Assembly: GCA_963669155.1 (NCBI GenBank)
Contig: OZ022594.1
Span: 6,116,707-6,180,706, forward strand
Direction of reading: 5' to 3'
Origin: Arbacia lixula
Lineage: Eukaryota; Echinodermata; Echinoidea; Arbacioida; Arbaciidae
Length of the DNA stretch: 64,000 bases
This document shows, piece by piece, positions 27,701 through 36,107 of the stretch (positions within the stretch are counted from its first letter, which is position 1; each line of letters starts with the position of its first letter). Both the position numbers and the translations under genes were made by a program. The notes under the pieces are model-generated. The model saw only the letters and a list, made by a program, of their open reading frames with translations. It ran no database searches and was not told the DNA's origin.

Positions 27701-30700
27701 CATATGGGAGAGCACCTCGCACGTGACATCACAAATTTTAAATGTCAAAAAATCATAGCTTTATTAACCTTTGACGGATATTCATCAAACCTTCGCTAAT
27801 ATGCTTTTTTCATGTTTGTGCTTTCATTGAAACCAAGTGAATTCCAGGGTTAACTATCCCCTTACATGTACGTTTAAGTCGATTGGGCGGAATGGCCGCA
27901 AGAGAGGAGACTGCATTTGCACACGGGAGTTGACATATTGCGGATGCAGCACAATCCGTGCACGTTCCCCACTCGCTCCAGTGTTATGGCAGCACCTGAG
28001 TGAATAAGCCCAATTTGTCCGCCGTTGCAGTCATAGTCTCCTTACATGCTGATGCGACTTTAAAGGGAGTATACTGTACTGGGAAGACAAAAAGGCCTTC
28101 AAAAGGTGATTGTGAGCAATCGTCTTTCCAATGGTCTTAAATGCATGTATTGTCCGTTTCAGAAACTTGCTGAAAGCTATTTGCCCTACAACTATCCACA
28201 TTTGCAGTAATTAGTGATTAAATCACAAATCCTCAAATTGTTCGGGCCGAACATTTCAAGGATTTGTGAATTAATCACTAATTACTCAAAATGTGGATCA
28301 TATGAGGGCAAATAATTTTCAGCAAGATTCTAAAATGGACAATACATGCATTTAAGACCATTGGCAAGAAGATTGCTCACGGTCACCTTTTGAAAGCCTT
28401 TTTGTCTTCCCGGTACAATATACTCCCTTTAATTATAATACAGGATTCTGGTGTGTACTGTACTCACTGGTGACTGTGGACTTTTGCAGCACATACTCAT
28501 TATCTGCGCCTGGGTCCACGACACTTTCGGGCAGCAGAACATGAAATGTCATCTTGATGTCGCCATTGAAGTACTCCGGTGAGGTGCCGGACAAAACCAC
28601 AGTGAAATCACTACTGCATCAATGGAGAAAAAAAATTATCATTGTTTGCGACAGCTGATATCATGAAACAAATGTGCTACTAGTGTATTTAATAACCTAC
28701 ACTGTATGAGGCATTGCTGGTGCCTCCATTCCTTTTTGAGAACACCGTTTGAATATGCCGTGTACCTCAGGGCAGTCTACACTACAGCTCAATGGAATTG
28801 GCATAGGGAAAGGGAAAGGGAAGAAAAGGAAGGAGCCGCAGTTTTAAACTGCGGTATATTTTGTCCAGTTCAGCATGAAACACAATGCATTAGCCTAAAA
28901 TGCACGTTTCATGTTGAGCTGGACAAAATGCATTAGCCTAAAATGCACGTTTCATGTTGAGCTGGACAAAATATACCGCAGTTTAAAACTGCGGCTCCTT
29001 CCCTTTCTTCCCCTTCCCTTTCCCTATGCCAATTCCTTTGAGCTGTAGTGTAGATCTTATATGAGTGACATGTCAACATCTAGCTTGAGCGACACGTGTG
29101 GACTGTTACTGGTATCAAAAATTATCACTGAGGCAGTATGGCAAAATCTATGCCAGCAAACTACATGTACAGTAGTAGACGGTACATTGTATTTACATGT
29201 TAACACTGGTACATGTACAAAATCCAGTCAGGCTTTAAATCCTTCCTACTTTCAGGCAAACTTTCAATTTCTAGGGGGAAAATATTTGATGAAAAATCAC
29301 TAACCCCAGAATTGCAGTGCCAAACCATAAAATCCAGGGCTACTTTAAGAGCTCCAGTGTAAAACAGAAACAAAATATAGTCCAGGGCTAAGGAAAGGTG
29401 AACCTGCTAACTCCTCGCAATTCGAAAACGCATTGAACAATTAGATACTGTAATGCACGACAACTGAGTGACCTTGATATGTTTAACAAAGTGTTTAAGA
29501 ACACAAGGCAAGGCATACACTCATAAATAAAAGCTTTAAAAAAAGGCCAGGTATAACAAGTTTAACCTAATTTTGACTGGGGTATTTTTTGACTTCCCCC
29601 CCCCTCCCCCCTCCCCCCCCCCCCCCCCCCTACGAAACCCACGACTGACACGCAACCGCTGAACATCACAACAGCCGTTTTAGTTGTATCTCAAATTTCG
29701 ACACCAAAGTTGAAAGAATCGGACATTCCGTTCAGAGGTTACGCAACATCGCACGTCTGACCAAATCTGACAAAAAGTGAGATTTTGCATAGGTTTGTAT
29801 ACAAAATACTGCTATTCCTAAACTGCTCTATATCACTGTCAACTGTGTCTTCTAGGCCTTCTGCTCAATACATATTCTTTAAATTTAACAAAAATGCATA
29901 TCTTAATTTTTTTTAAAAAATCATAAAACATCAAGAAAAAATATAGGAAAGCAAACAATTTAGAATACATTAAAGACATTTTATAAACACAATAACATAC
30001 ATAAAAAATGATTTGTCATTTCATTCAATGAAATTGTTGATCATGCTAGTTGGCATATTAAGAGGAAGTTTGACCTGCATGCCATCTTTTTTCAATGAAA
30101 TATCAACAAAAAAAATGTAAAATATGCATCTAATTTGCATAAGTAACAATTTACACAAAATTTGATATTTTTTTCCTAAAACAAAATATGCAGTCGTGCA
30201 AAAATTTCAAGTTGATTCAACGTTCTGTGGCCGAAATATTAAGGGGAGGGGGGGGGGGGGGGGGGTTAAAATGCTCCCTCTCCCCCCCCCCCCCCCCCCC
30301 CCCCCAGTCAAAACCTGCTCTCAAAAAGCCCAGTCAGAATAGGATTAAATGTGAACATCGTGGATTTCATTAGCAGAGTTCAAGCAAATAGTACAGTGCT
30401 AGGAATGCCAGTGTAAAAACCCTCAAAAAATAGTACTATGGGGTTAAGGAAAGTATAGGGCAATTAGCGTTAGTACGGCGCCTACAAAACCAATGTAAAA
30501 AGGAACCTAGACTCTTGGTAGGGTCCATGGTTTAACAGTTCTGGAGTATGGCTACATGCCCACACAAAACCTCCCTACTTCTAGTGGTATTTACAAAACC
30601 AACCAGCATTCCACACCGTTAATAAAAAGTACTCATGCATTGTGTGTATTGGGTGCACCCACCCACTTACAAATCTCTTTTCAAGAAGACTGTCATGGAC

Positions 30701-33700
30701 AAAAAAAGCCAACAAAGTTTATGTGATCTTGAATGGCTCATTGACTTCCAGTTACTTACAGTAGGCTTAACTCTGCTCCAGCTATATTGAGGTTACATAC
30801 ACTGTACTGTATTTGACATTAATGACTTTTATTTAAGGTGACAGCCTGTGCAGTAAATCATAATAACAGCACACAGTCGTAACTATAAAATGTATAACGT
30901 ACATACAGTGTACATAACGTGTACATTGTAGTTTGCACAATATAAAAACCTGAATGATGAATCTAAACATTAAGGTGCATACACATTAGTATCCTTTTTC
31001 ACAGTTAACATGAACATGTACTGTACATTCATGAAATCTATCCTTCCGTGGTATGGTACATATACATGTTTATACATGCAGCTGCATGCATTCTTCATAT
31101 AACCAGCCTCAGAAAGATTTGGATTTCATAAATATGGCCCCTGGCTACTACACAAATGTGTACAAATGCTGCACTGTACGAGTGTACATGCATGCGTATG
31201 TACATGTAAGTGTGTATACAGTGTACAATTTGTACATGTATGCACATTTACATGTATGACAACACTGACAGTGAAGCATTCACTCATAATTAGAGCACGG
31301 TCTGTACAGACTGAGCATCAGTGGTCCCCAAATTACTATCATACATGTAAATTAATGTATTTGTGCATTACAGTCTAATTCTTGTGTCCCGGCCCACAGT
31401 ACACTGTGTGCATTAGTTGCTCTGTGTGTAGGGACAGGTTGCACAGGTTGCACAGGTAGATGACAAAGACTATGGGTGTGACATCAATTATTCACGCACC
31501 TTGCTCTTTCAACGAATATTGATTAGGGACAGCATAGTTTCTATCACAATGCCTCATTCATCATACTCTACCATTATCATAAAAGCACAGTGAGCACTAC
31601 ATCACTTTTTGTTCAGGAGAAAATACTTTATCCATATTTGTGCATATAAAAAATGAAAAAAATTGGAGTGGCTTCAGAAATACAGTATACAAAACTTGTA
31701 TTGTTTCATGTAAATGGACAATGTATACAAACAACATGCATGTTTTACAAGTCCTCTGTATAGCAATTCCATTTTAAAGTACACAATGATCCCTGATAGT
31801 CTGCTGCCGTTCAAAGTTGAAGAGCTTTATGTATCACACTATGCGTGCATGATTCGTTTAATCAATGTGAACAAATTTAAGTGACATGTACAGTACAGTA
31901 TATGTTCATGAACAAAATGAATTATTGTGTACAGTAATCAACAGCACTTCGTACATGTACCAAGGTCTTATCGTATGCCCGAGAACCCAACACTTCATGT
32001 ACAACAGGACCATAGGATTCTTTCTTACACCTTTAAACCCCTCAAGAAAAATGAGGATGTCGTCATATCCAAACGGTTCTGTGGATTTCCTGTTTGGTTT
32101 CCATGACGTGTAATCCAAATAATGCTCAGACATGTTGCTCAACAGATATTGATATCCTTATATAAGGAATACACAGCAAGTATTAACTATGAATTCATGA
32201 TACATTGACTGTACATAAAATTTATATATTGTAAAATAATTTTCTTTATTTCTGAGCACTGCTATGTAAGTCCCATCTACAGTAAAAAAACAAATTTATA
32301 ATAATTTTTTTGTTTAAATACGCTAAACGCAAAAAAGAAAAAGCTGGAAAAATGTAACACATAGATTTTGCAGGTCATGCATTCAGCTAAGACCCAATAT
32401 TGACATATAGGGAGACAGGTAATTGTTTTGCTAATGATGTCACAAAATACATTATTTCTCCCTCTGATCTTCTTTTGCTCTCTTCCTTGCACATAGTTGA
32501 ACTACATGTCTGTGTATTCATGTGGTCAAACTCAGAACCAATCGACGAACTGGAATATACTAATGAGGGATGTTTAACAATGATTATTCCCATTTGAAAG
32601 CAGGTAAGGTGGTATTGGCAGAAATTTCTTAAAATCTTGTCAGAGAGACATGTTTGCAACAAACAAGAGATCCCACAGATTTGTAGAGCTACATGTATGT
32701 ATGTGCAATATAGGGAGAATACACAAAAGAGCCCCTGCAAATAAGACAAAAACCCTTACAAGCAGTGTTCCACACTAACATTTTTAAAAGGGGGTTCATA
32801 CGTCCGTTTTAGGGGTACTGCATATTTTGACCCAGTATATTTTCTACATTTTAGGTGTACGGAGTTCTAATTCAGGCACCCGTGTGTACTGAGTGCCTGC
32901 TAGTTTAAAGGTGATATTCATAGGAAATAAAATCAAATAAATATAGTTTATTTTATAATTGAATGAGTTATCAAAGCAATTTATGCAGCTAACATGCCAT
33001 GAAAGTGTTCAGTTATGTGTTTAATGAAAGTCAAATTTCACTAAATTGACTCTCTTTCTGACCTACGAAATCGCCTAAGGGAAAGGGAACGTCACAGCCG
33101 GGATATGCTTCACAATGACCATTGTGTATCACACCTGTTAATCCACTAGCAACTGCCATCACAGTTTCATTAACAATGCCTGATGCTTCTGGCGGAAAAG
33201 AAGCTGCGGATTGGCATGTGTGATACCCAATAACGTCTCCCGTTTCTTACGTCAGACCTAAAGGCCGTTTCGAATGACAGTAGGTCAAATTTGTCCCCGA
33301 GAATACGGTGATTGTTTTCACCCTAATTTCGCTTTTTGGAAAGTGATATATTCTTTGAATGTCATCCGAGCTCTTGTATGGCTTATAAGCTTTCTGTAGA
33401 TGAATATCTTCATATTTTTGGATTTTCTATGAATATCACCTTTAAGCCCTGCTCATAAATATAGGTTATATTGAAAACATGTAGTTTAGGATGTTTGTTT
33501 TCATGACATGCTAAAAAAGTAGGCCCTGCTTATGTCCGTTTTCCCCTGAATCATATTGCTAATATTTAAATTAAATTGGCTTACCCAGTGGCAGTGATTT
33601 GGCAACTCTCCAAGTTAGATGAATTTGAGCAGAAGTTGTTGACCGCAGTGGTCATGCTTGTTTCAAAGTCACTGGTTTGGGCCTTTGACCACTGTAAAAA

Positions 33701-35004
33701 TAAAAAGTACAAGTAATAATACACCTATATGATAATACTGAATTACTGATAATGATAGCAAGAATAACAATGTTATTTACAAAAACATACCTATAAAACC
33801 GAATGTACAGTAACATGACACCTCCCAATTTAAATGTCTATAATAAAACAACAGACTAGACGGAGCAAGCGAACGTTTATTTACCTGAAGGCAATTTGAG
33901 TACTGGTAGTGAGTTTGTACAGTTTGTATTTTTGTAACACCATTTGTAGAACAAGGTGGTTTGCGAACCACGAGTCTTACCTGATTTTGCAAGCGATAAA
34001 CAGGGGGTTTTTTTAAATATTTTTTTTCAAACCCTTTGGCCCCTACATGACCTTTGACCCCATCATCCTCATGAAGACACATGTGGTATTACCCAAGGAT
34101 GATTTGTACCCAGTGTGATAACAATTGATGCAGAAATAAAGAAATGAGAGCAAGTCAAACAAAAATTTTGAGGAAAATGATGCACATGGCCTCATATCAT
34201 TTTACGTTTTGACCCCTAGATGACCTTTGATCCCATCATCCTCATGACGACACATGTGGCATTACCCAAGGATCGTTTGTACCAAGTTTGATCACAATTG
34301 ATGCAGAAATAAAGAAATTTGAGTCAGTCAAACGAAACCTTTGAGAAAAATGATGCACATGGCTTCATATCATTTGACCTTTTGACCCCTAGATGACCTT
34401 TGACCCCATCATCCTCATGTTGACACATGTGGTATTACTCAAGGATCATTTGTACCAAGTTTGATCACAATTGATGCAGAAATAAAGAAATGAGAGCAAG
34501 TTAAAGAAAAACTTTAACATTTTTGTAACAGACCAACAGATCAACAGACTAAAAACAGACCAATAGACCAACAGACTAATTAACAGAAAAAGTGATCACT
34601 ACATGTAGGTCTCTACCGAACTTCGTTCAGGCGAGACAAAAACATAACAAACATACAGTACATGTACTCTTTAGTCCGTATGTTGAAGAATTAAATCATT
34701 TGTGTTCAAGTAGTGACCTATAGTAAGTTGCATCCATCTGTGATATGTTCTTATTTTCTATAATAAACAATCAATAAATAATACACTCACTCAAAACAAT
34801 TGTGTAATGTAACAAGATTATAATGTGTTGGGGGAATAAAGGCTATTACGATACCTTGTCTTTAAAAGAGTTTTCTAGAGTTTACTCACATCATCGATAG
34901 AATAGATCCGATCAAATCTGATGGACACCTCATTATCTCTGATTTCATCTGAAAACAAAAGCACAAAAAAATAGATGTACTACATCACAGTAACAATACA
35001 AGTA

Positions 35005-35058
<54 letters not shown>

Positions 35059-36107
35059 TCTTTGAAATATCAACTTTTTGGTAGCTTTAAGCCTTGAAAT
35101 AAGTGCAGACTCATTATCTGAATCATGTGCAACATTAACACACATTTCAGTAGGCCTTGTTCAGAGATTTTTTGCACAATTTTTTCTGTGTTCGACCATA
35201 TCTACACTTTTCTTGCTTTCTACTAAAATTTATATCCATATATTTTGGTAACAATATCTGAAAGAAAACTATATTAAACTTAGTGAAAAGGTTTTCTGGG
35301 GTAATTTCAATTTACAAAGAAATTTTAGGCATACACCCAGTAGTAAGGATAGCGTGCTCCATCCTGTAAATGAACGAAAAACAAGTCAGACAAAAATCTT
35401 GGAACCAGACGGGATTTGAACCTGCAGTCTACTGCTTACCGGGCAGCGACTTAACCACGCAAGCTATTTCTAGTTCACGGATCAAGACACGACAACATGG
35501 AAACAAATACCCGAAAGAGTCTCATCTCATCTGACTCATTAATATTCATGAGTAGTCCGCCATAGGGACTTGTTTTTCGTTCATTTACAGGATGGAGCAC
35601 GCTATCCTTACTACTGGGTGTATGCCTAAAATTTCTTTGTAAATATATTAAACTTGCGAGTTAATTTATCTTTCTGACAAATTATCCTTAGAAAGTGACA
35701 TAAAAGCTAGAACAACAGCACATGTGTAAATTGTCATCATTCATACAAGTTAACTATTTCATTTATGATCTCACTCACTCATTTGCAATTGTATGACTTC
35801 CATTTCCAGGATAATTCAGCTTCAAGTTCAGACAGTGTCTGTGCATAGTGTTGTTTCTCTTCATTTGCTCTCTTTGATTGGGGTTATCTTCATATTTAAA
35901 GTTGATCTAAGTTTATATAATATATATCACGGACATAGACAGTTTATATCATAGTCAAAATGTGAAATGCGAAAAAAAGGAACTTGCATGAAGCACTGCA
36001 TTTGTACCTGCAAGTGTGGCGAAGGCTCCACCAGAAAATACCGCTACCACCAGAACCAGCTGCAAGGCCAGCCGACCCACACCGCACCAACGCCCTGCTT
36101 GTGCCAT
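1796..36107 (-). CDS. Gene A: type I single-pass membrane protein, unknown family (8 coding exons, 413 aa)
   Basis: Spliced model: 36107-36008, 34948-34890, 33691-33585, 28613-28468, 27111-26937, 26054-25936, 21990-21880, 2220-1796 (TAA at 1798-1796). All introns are GT-AG, and phases agree at all seven junctions, giving 413 aa. Residues about 1-33 are a signal peptide with a long hydrophobic core ending in small residues. Residues 34-171 form a small ectodomain with one cysteine pair (C74, C83) and N-glycosylation sequons at N76 (NSS) and N152 (NET). Residues 172-195 form one strongly hydrophobic transmembrane helix. Residues 196-413 are a long, low-complexity cytoplasmic tail with basic clusters (KKFRRQKRRK near 282-291 and KKKKRKK near the C-terminus) and an acidic end (DEDDED). 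I do not recognise the family. The ectodomain size and position just outside the membrane recall SEA-type modules, but that is only a guess. A start 21 codons upstream (36170) is in frame, but the start at 36107 puts the signal peptide at the N-terminus. Confidence 0.82.
3474..3580. repeat. 54-bp direct duplication
   Basis: Two adjacent copies of a unit beginning GTTTCTTCC (3474 and 3528), containing GGATATGCCAATATGTGCA. It is a small local tandem duplication in an intron. Confidence 0.7.
4054..4540. mobile_element. MITE family C, copy 1
   Basis: About 487 bp. The ends read TTTAAAGGGATA and GCTATGCCTTTAA. Internal inverted arms carry GTGACATCAC, GTGACGTCAC and GAGGTGCTCTCCCA. It is non-autonomous, with no ORF. 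Confidence 0.75.
5171..5477. mobile_element. Palindromic MITE family A, copy 1
   Basis: Terminal inverted repeats GGGGTGTTTCACCAAGCT and AGCTTGGTGAAACACCCC. The arms carry ACGACTGGTGATCCC and TTGTGCTAAAT. It has no ORF. Confidence 0.8.
5820..5872. repeat. Short tandem GCAAAGACGTT-type repeat
   Basis: Four imperfect copies of an 11-12 bp unit (TTGCAAAGACGT) in a CpG-containing stretch. Confidence 0.5.
5943..6275 (+). mobile_element. tRNA-derived SINE family N, copy 1
   Basis: A tRNA-like head lies at about 6083-6153: D-arm/A-box-like TGCGTGGTTAAG, and a B box GGTTCAAATCC at 6132-6142. It is followed by an unrelated tail (GGATGGAGCACGCTATCC). The unit is bracketed by a direct repeat of about 36 bp (TTGTAAATTGAAATTACCCC) at 5943 and 6238. 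No complementary acceptor stem is evident, so it is a SINE and not a working tRNA gene. Confidence 0.7.
6411..6515. repeat. (AT)n and (AAAT)n microsatellite
   Basis: Poly-A, then about 60 bp of AT dinucleotides, then AAAT tetranucleotides. Confidence 0.95.
6640..6860. repeat. (ACT)n trinucleotide microsatellite
   Basis: A long run of ACT/GCT triplets, longest at about 6709-6760. It makes open frames of poly-Thr, poly-Val and poly-Ser on both strands that are not genes. Confidence 0.95.
8682..9208. mobile_element. TTAA-flanked element family M
   Basis: About 527 bp, flanked by TTAA. The ends AGATTGTCCGTCCCTTTT and AAAAAGGGACGGGCTGTCT are near-perfect inverted repeats. A foldback (TTTTTTCGTA/TACGAAAAAA) lies near 8838-8861. 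Only one copy is seen. Confidence 0.7.
13340..13860. repeat. Decayed tandem repeat with GATCTAGATCA core
   Basis: Four imperfect units share GGTCTTGCTTTGATCTAGAT and TTGTGCATAGCAT. The first is split by the family Q element. Confidence 0.7.
13395..13630. mobile_element. Foldback element family Q, nested in the tandem array
   Basis: 236 bp with arms of about 60 bp (GGGCAATTCCACAGGTTT and CCTGTGGAATTGCCC; CCAAAGCTTCTTTATTT and its complement). It is flanked by ATA. The uninterrupted sequence GTGCATAGCAT in the neighbouring array unit (near 13690) gives a local empty site and supports a 3-bp target duplication. Confidence 0.8.
14259..14734. mobile_element. MITE family C, copy 2
   Basis: Flanked by TTAA. 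It begins AAGGTCAAATCCACCCTGAA, ends GGGTAGACTTTCCC, and has inner GTGACGTCAC palindromes on both arms. Confidence 0.75.
16187..16659. mobile_element. MITE family C, copy 3
   Basis: Flanked by TTAA. The termini are AGGGAAAGATCACCCTGAAA and TTTCAGGGTGAACTTCCCCT. The inner arm reads GTGACGTCACGTGC. Confidence 0.8.
17026..17272. mobile_element. MITE family D, copy 1
   Basis: TTAA-flanked inverted repeat. The ends are AGGAATGTACTGTATTG and CAGTAAAGTATATTCACT. The arms share AAAAGCCTTCAAAAAGGTGA. Confidence 0.8.
17767..18093. repeat. 163-bp tandem duplication
   Basis: Two diverged head-to-tail copies, each starting ATCAAGCTCTGCCTT, with AAATTGATG/AAATTGATA and AGGCAACAAA inside. Confidence 0.75.
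18952..19221. mobile_element. MITE family D, copy 2
   Basis: TTAA-flanked. It begins AGGGCATATACTGTACTGGG and ends ATGCCCT. The central foldback is GAGGATTTAATGATTAATCA. Confidence 0.78.
19841..20404. mobile_element. TTAA-flanked foldback element family L
   Basis: 564 bp. The inverted arms are over 100 bp, starting AGGGTTACTAAATTAG and ending CTAATTTAGTAACCCT, with matching AACGAATTTCACATTCGTTT segments. It is flanked by TTAA and has no transposase. Confidence 0.85.
20864..21745. repeat. Degenerate tandem array with ACCACAGCAAATACACTGTAT
   Basis: At least six imperfect units of about 80-140 bp share GGTACCACAGCAAATACACT, TATGTATTTGTCAAGA and AATATTGCACAT. The array is split by family A copy 2 (21004-21269). 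Confidence 0.7.
21004..21269. mobile_element. Palindromic MITE family A, copy 2
   Basis: GGGGGTGTTTCACCATGCTG to CAGCTTGGTGAAACACCTCC. It is inserted in a tandem-array unit, and removing it rejoins the unit at CAGGTACC. Confidence 0.82.
21880..21990 (-). CDS. Gene A coding exon 7
   Basis: 111 nt (37 codons, phase 1 at both ends). The acceptor is ACGTAG|GGGAGA and the donor CACAAG|GTAAAG. It encodes EIEVHPDEHELGITNPNVEV and continues to SAETQ, an acidic low-complexity tail. Confidence 0.82.
22176..22345. mobile_element. Palindromic MITE family A, copy 3 (nearly perfect)
   Basis: 170 bp. Two arms of about 70 bp are almost perfect complements (AAGCTGTTCGTAAGTTACGA ... TCGTAACTTACGAACAGCTT) around a short centre. 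It is the shortest and cleanest copy. Confidence 0.88.
22795..23023. mobile_element. Foldback element family E, copy 1
   Basis: Inverted arms CTACAGCTCAAAGGAATTGG and CAATTCCTTTGAGCTG; inner AGGGAAAGGGAAAGGGAAG and GGTATATTTTGTCCA/TGGACAAAATATACC. Confidence 0.85.
24075..24539. mobile_element. MITE family D, copy 3, split by family B
   Basis: Left arm AGGGAATATACTGTAGTGGG at 24079. The right arm resumes after 24518 with AGTACGGCATATTTCCTTTAA. B1 sits inside the right arm. Confidence 0.82.
24362..24518. mobile_element. Foldback MITE family B, copy 1 (nested in D3)
   Basis: GGCCCTGTTGCATAAAACTT to AAGTTTTATGCAACAGGGCC, with inner TTACCATTAATG and CATCAATGGTAA arms. It is flanked by CAG on both sides, consistent with a 3-bp target duplication. 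Confidence 0.85.
25018..25543. mobile_element. Terminal-inverted-repeat element family H, copy 1
   Basis: The ends TACCCTTTTCACACTGGTAA and CCCAATGTGAAAAGGGTA are inverted. The interior repeats GGGGCTAAG-type motifs. It has no transposase ORF. Confidence 0.7.
25655..25854. repeat. 20-bp minisatellite, about 10 copies
   Basis: The unit ACAGTTCTCTTATTGCAGTT is repeated head to tail with few substitutions. It starts 81 nt downstream (gene A sense) of the exon 6 donor. Confidence 0.93.
25936..26054 (-). CDS. Gene A coding exon 6 (juxtamembrane tail)
   Basis: 119 nt. The acceptor is TTGCCTAG|GTCTCG and the donor CAATG|GTAAGT. It encodes SRGEKKQQQLLSSAAAKK and on to SYNSDENN, a polar Lys/Gln-rich stop-transfer segment. 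A 20-bp minisatellite begins 81 nt past the donor. Confidence 0.85.
26356..26489. mobile_element. Foldback MITE family B, copy 2
   Basis: GGGCCCCGTTGCATAAAGCT to ATGTTTTATGCAACA; inner CATTAATGGTAA. It is shortened relative to copy 1. Confidence 0.78.
26613..26742. repeat. 18-bp tandem repeat (ATTGATTGTATTGATATC)
   Basis: About seven units, grading from GATT-rich simple repeat into a regular 18-bp unit. Confidence 0.9.
26937..27111 (-). CDS. Gene A coding exon 5 (transmembrane segment)
   Basis: 175 nt. The acceptor is GTTTCCCAG|CCATTG and the donor TTGCA|GTGAGT. It contains the NETV sequon and the helix VILIPIICVLFLIVVFLAVC, followed by MSCLQ at the cytoplasmic face. Confidence 0.88.
27366..27863. 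mobile_element. MITE family C, copy 4
   Basis: TTAA at the left. AGGGGTAGTCCAATCTGAAA to GGGTTAACTATCCCC; inner arms GTGACATCACGTGCGAGGTG and CACCTCGCACGTGACATCAC. Confidence 0.82.
28060..28432. mobile_element. MITE family D, copy 4
   Basis: TTAA-flanked. AGGGAGTATACTGTACTGGG to CCGGTACAATATACTCCCT. It is the longest intact D copy, with a central foldback of CACAAATCCTC/GAGGATTTGTG type. Confidence 0.85.
28468..28613 (-). CDS. Gene A coding exon 4
   Basis: 146 nt. The acceptor is GATGCAG|TAGTGA and the donor CACCA|GTGAGT. It encodes a beta-rich ectodomain stretch (SDFTVVLSGTSPEYF and on to VLQKSTVT). Phase 1 at the end joins CC of exon 5 to make Thr. Confidence 0.85.
28780..29053. mobile_element. 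Foldback element family E, copy 2
   Basis: CTACAGCTCAATGGAATTGG to CAATTCCTTTGAGCTGTAG. It differs from copy 1 by an internal tandem duplication of about 44 bp containing GCATTAGCCTAAAATGCACG. Confidence 0.85.
29290..30515. mobile_element. Family H remnant, copy 2, split by family P
   Basis: The left part (CAGTGCCAAACCATAAAATC) and right part (AAGCAAATAGTACAGTGCTA; CCAATGTAAAAAGG) match the interior and end of H1. Family P lies between them. Confidence 0.55.
29562..30348. mobile_element. piggyBac-like MITE, family P
   Basis: Flanked by TTAA. The terminal inverted repeats CCTAATTTTGACTGGG and CCCAGTCAGAATAGG begin CCTA, as piggyBac-class ends often do. It contains a poly-C run (29596-29630), a poly-G run (30243-30265) and a poly-C run (30282-30305). 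It has no transposase. Confidence 0.65.
32905..33445 (+). mobile_element. TTAA-flanked MITE family G, copy 1
   Basis: 541 bp. The ends AGGTGATATTCATAGGAAAT and ATTTTCTATGAATATCACCT are inverted. The interior is closely similar to copy 2 (62329) in the same orientation. Confidence 0.88.
33585..33691 (-). CDS. Gene A coding exon 3
   Basis: 107 nt. The acceptor is TTTTTACAG|TGG and the donor ACTGG|GTAAGC. It holds the ectodomain cysteine pair (FCSN...ESC) and the NSS sequon. It ends in phase 2, and GG plus T of the next exon makes Gly. Confidence 0.85.
33692..34889 (-). other. Intron 2 of gene A
   Basis: Mostly the 173-bp tandem repeat (34033-34530) and a following ACAGACCAACAGA-type repeat with a hairpin (GTCTCTACCGAACTTCG near 34610). 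Nothing else is visible. Confidence 0.75.
34033..34530. repeat. 173-bp tandem repeat, 3 copies, each with a DR1-like site
   Basis: The units share CATCATCCTCATG, ACACATGTGG, ACAATTGATGCAGAAATAAA and AAAATGATGCACATGG. TGACCTTTGACCCC occurs at 34048 and 34394, and TGACCTTTGATCCC at 34221. Spacing is exactly 173 bp. Confidence 0.9.
34890..34948 (-). CDS. Gene A coding exon 2
   Basis: 59 nt. The acceptor is TTTTCAG|ATGAAA and the donor GAT|GTGAGT. It encodes EIRDNEVSIRFDRIYSIDD at the start of the ectodomain and ends in phase 0. Confidence 0.8.
35010..35056. repeat. (TC)n microsatellite
   Basis: About 23 uninterrupted CT dinucleotides in intron 1 of gene A. Confidence 0.95.
35288..35647 (-). 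mobile_element. tRNA-derived SINE family N, copy 2, with inverted arms
   Basis: On the minus strand it has the tRNA-like head (B box GGTTCAAATCC) at about 35401-35480. The head is bracketed by an inverted repeat of about 75 bp at 35311-35387 and 35567-35642 (GGATGGAGCACGCTATCCTT and its complement). Copy 1 has only one arm. Confidence 0.75.
36008..36107 (-). CDS. Gene A coding exon 1 (signal peptide)
   Basis: It begins MAQAGRWCGVGR, followed by a hydrophobic core (LVLVVAVF) and a small-residue cleavage region. The donor is CAG|GTACAA and the exon ends in phase 1. The G joins AT of exon 2 to make Asp. Confidence 0.8.

Larger units (their letters stand above)
27112..28467 (-). other. Intron 4 of gene A
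   Basis: It is largely occupied by C4 (27366-27863) and D4 (28060-28432). Nothing else is visible. Confidence 0.75.
28614..33584 (-). other. Intron 3 of gene A
   Basis: It carries E2, the H2 remnants with nested P, and G1. The stretch 30520-32900 is unique AT-rich DNA with many TACATGTA palindromes and no supportable gene. Confidence 0.75.
34949..36007 (-). other. Intron 1 of gene A
   Basis: It contains a (TC)n tract and the inverted SINE copy N2. The rest (35650-36000) shows nothing. Confidence 0.75.
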
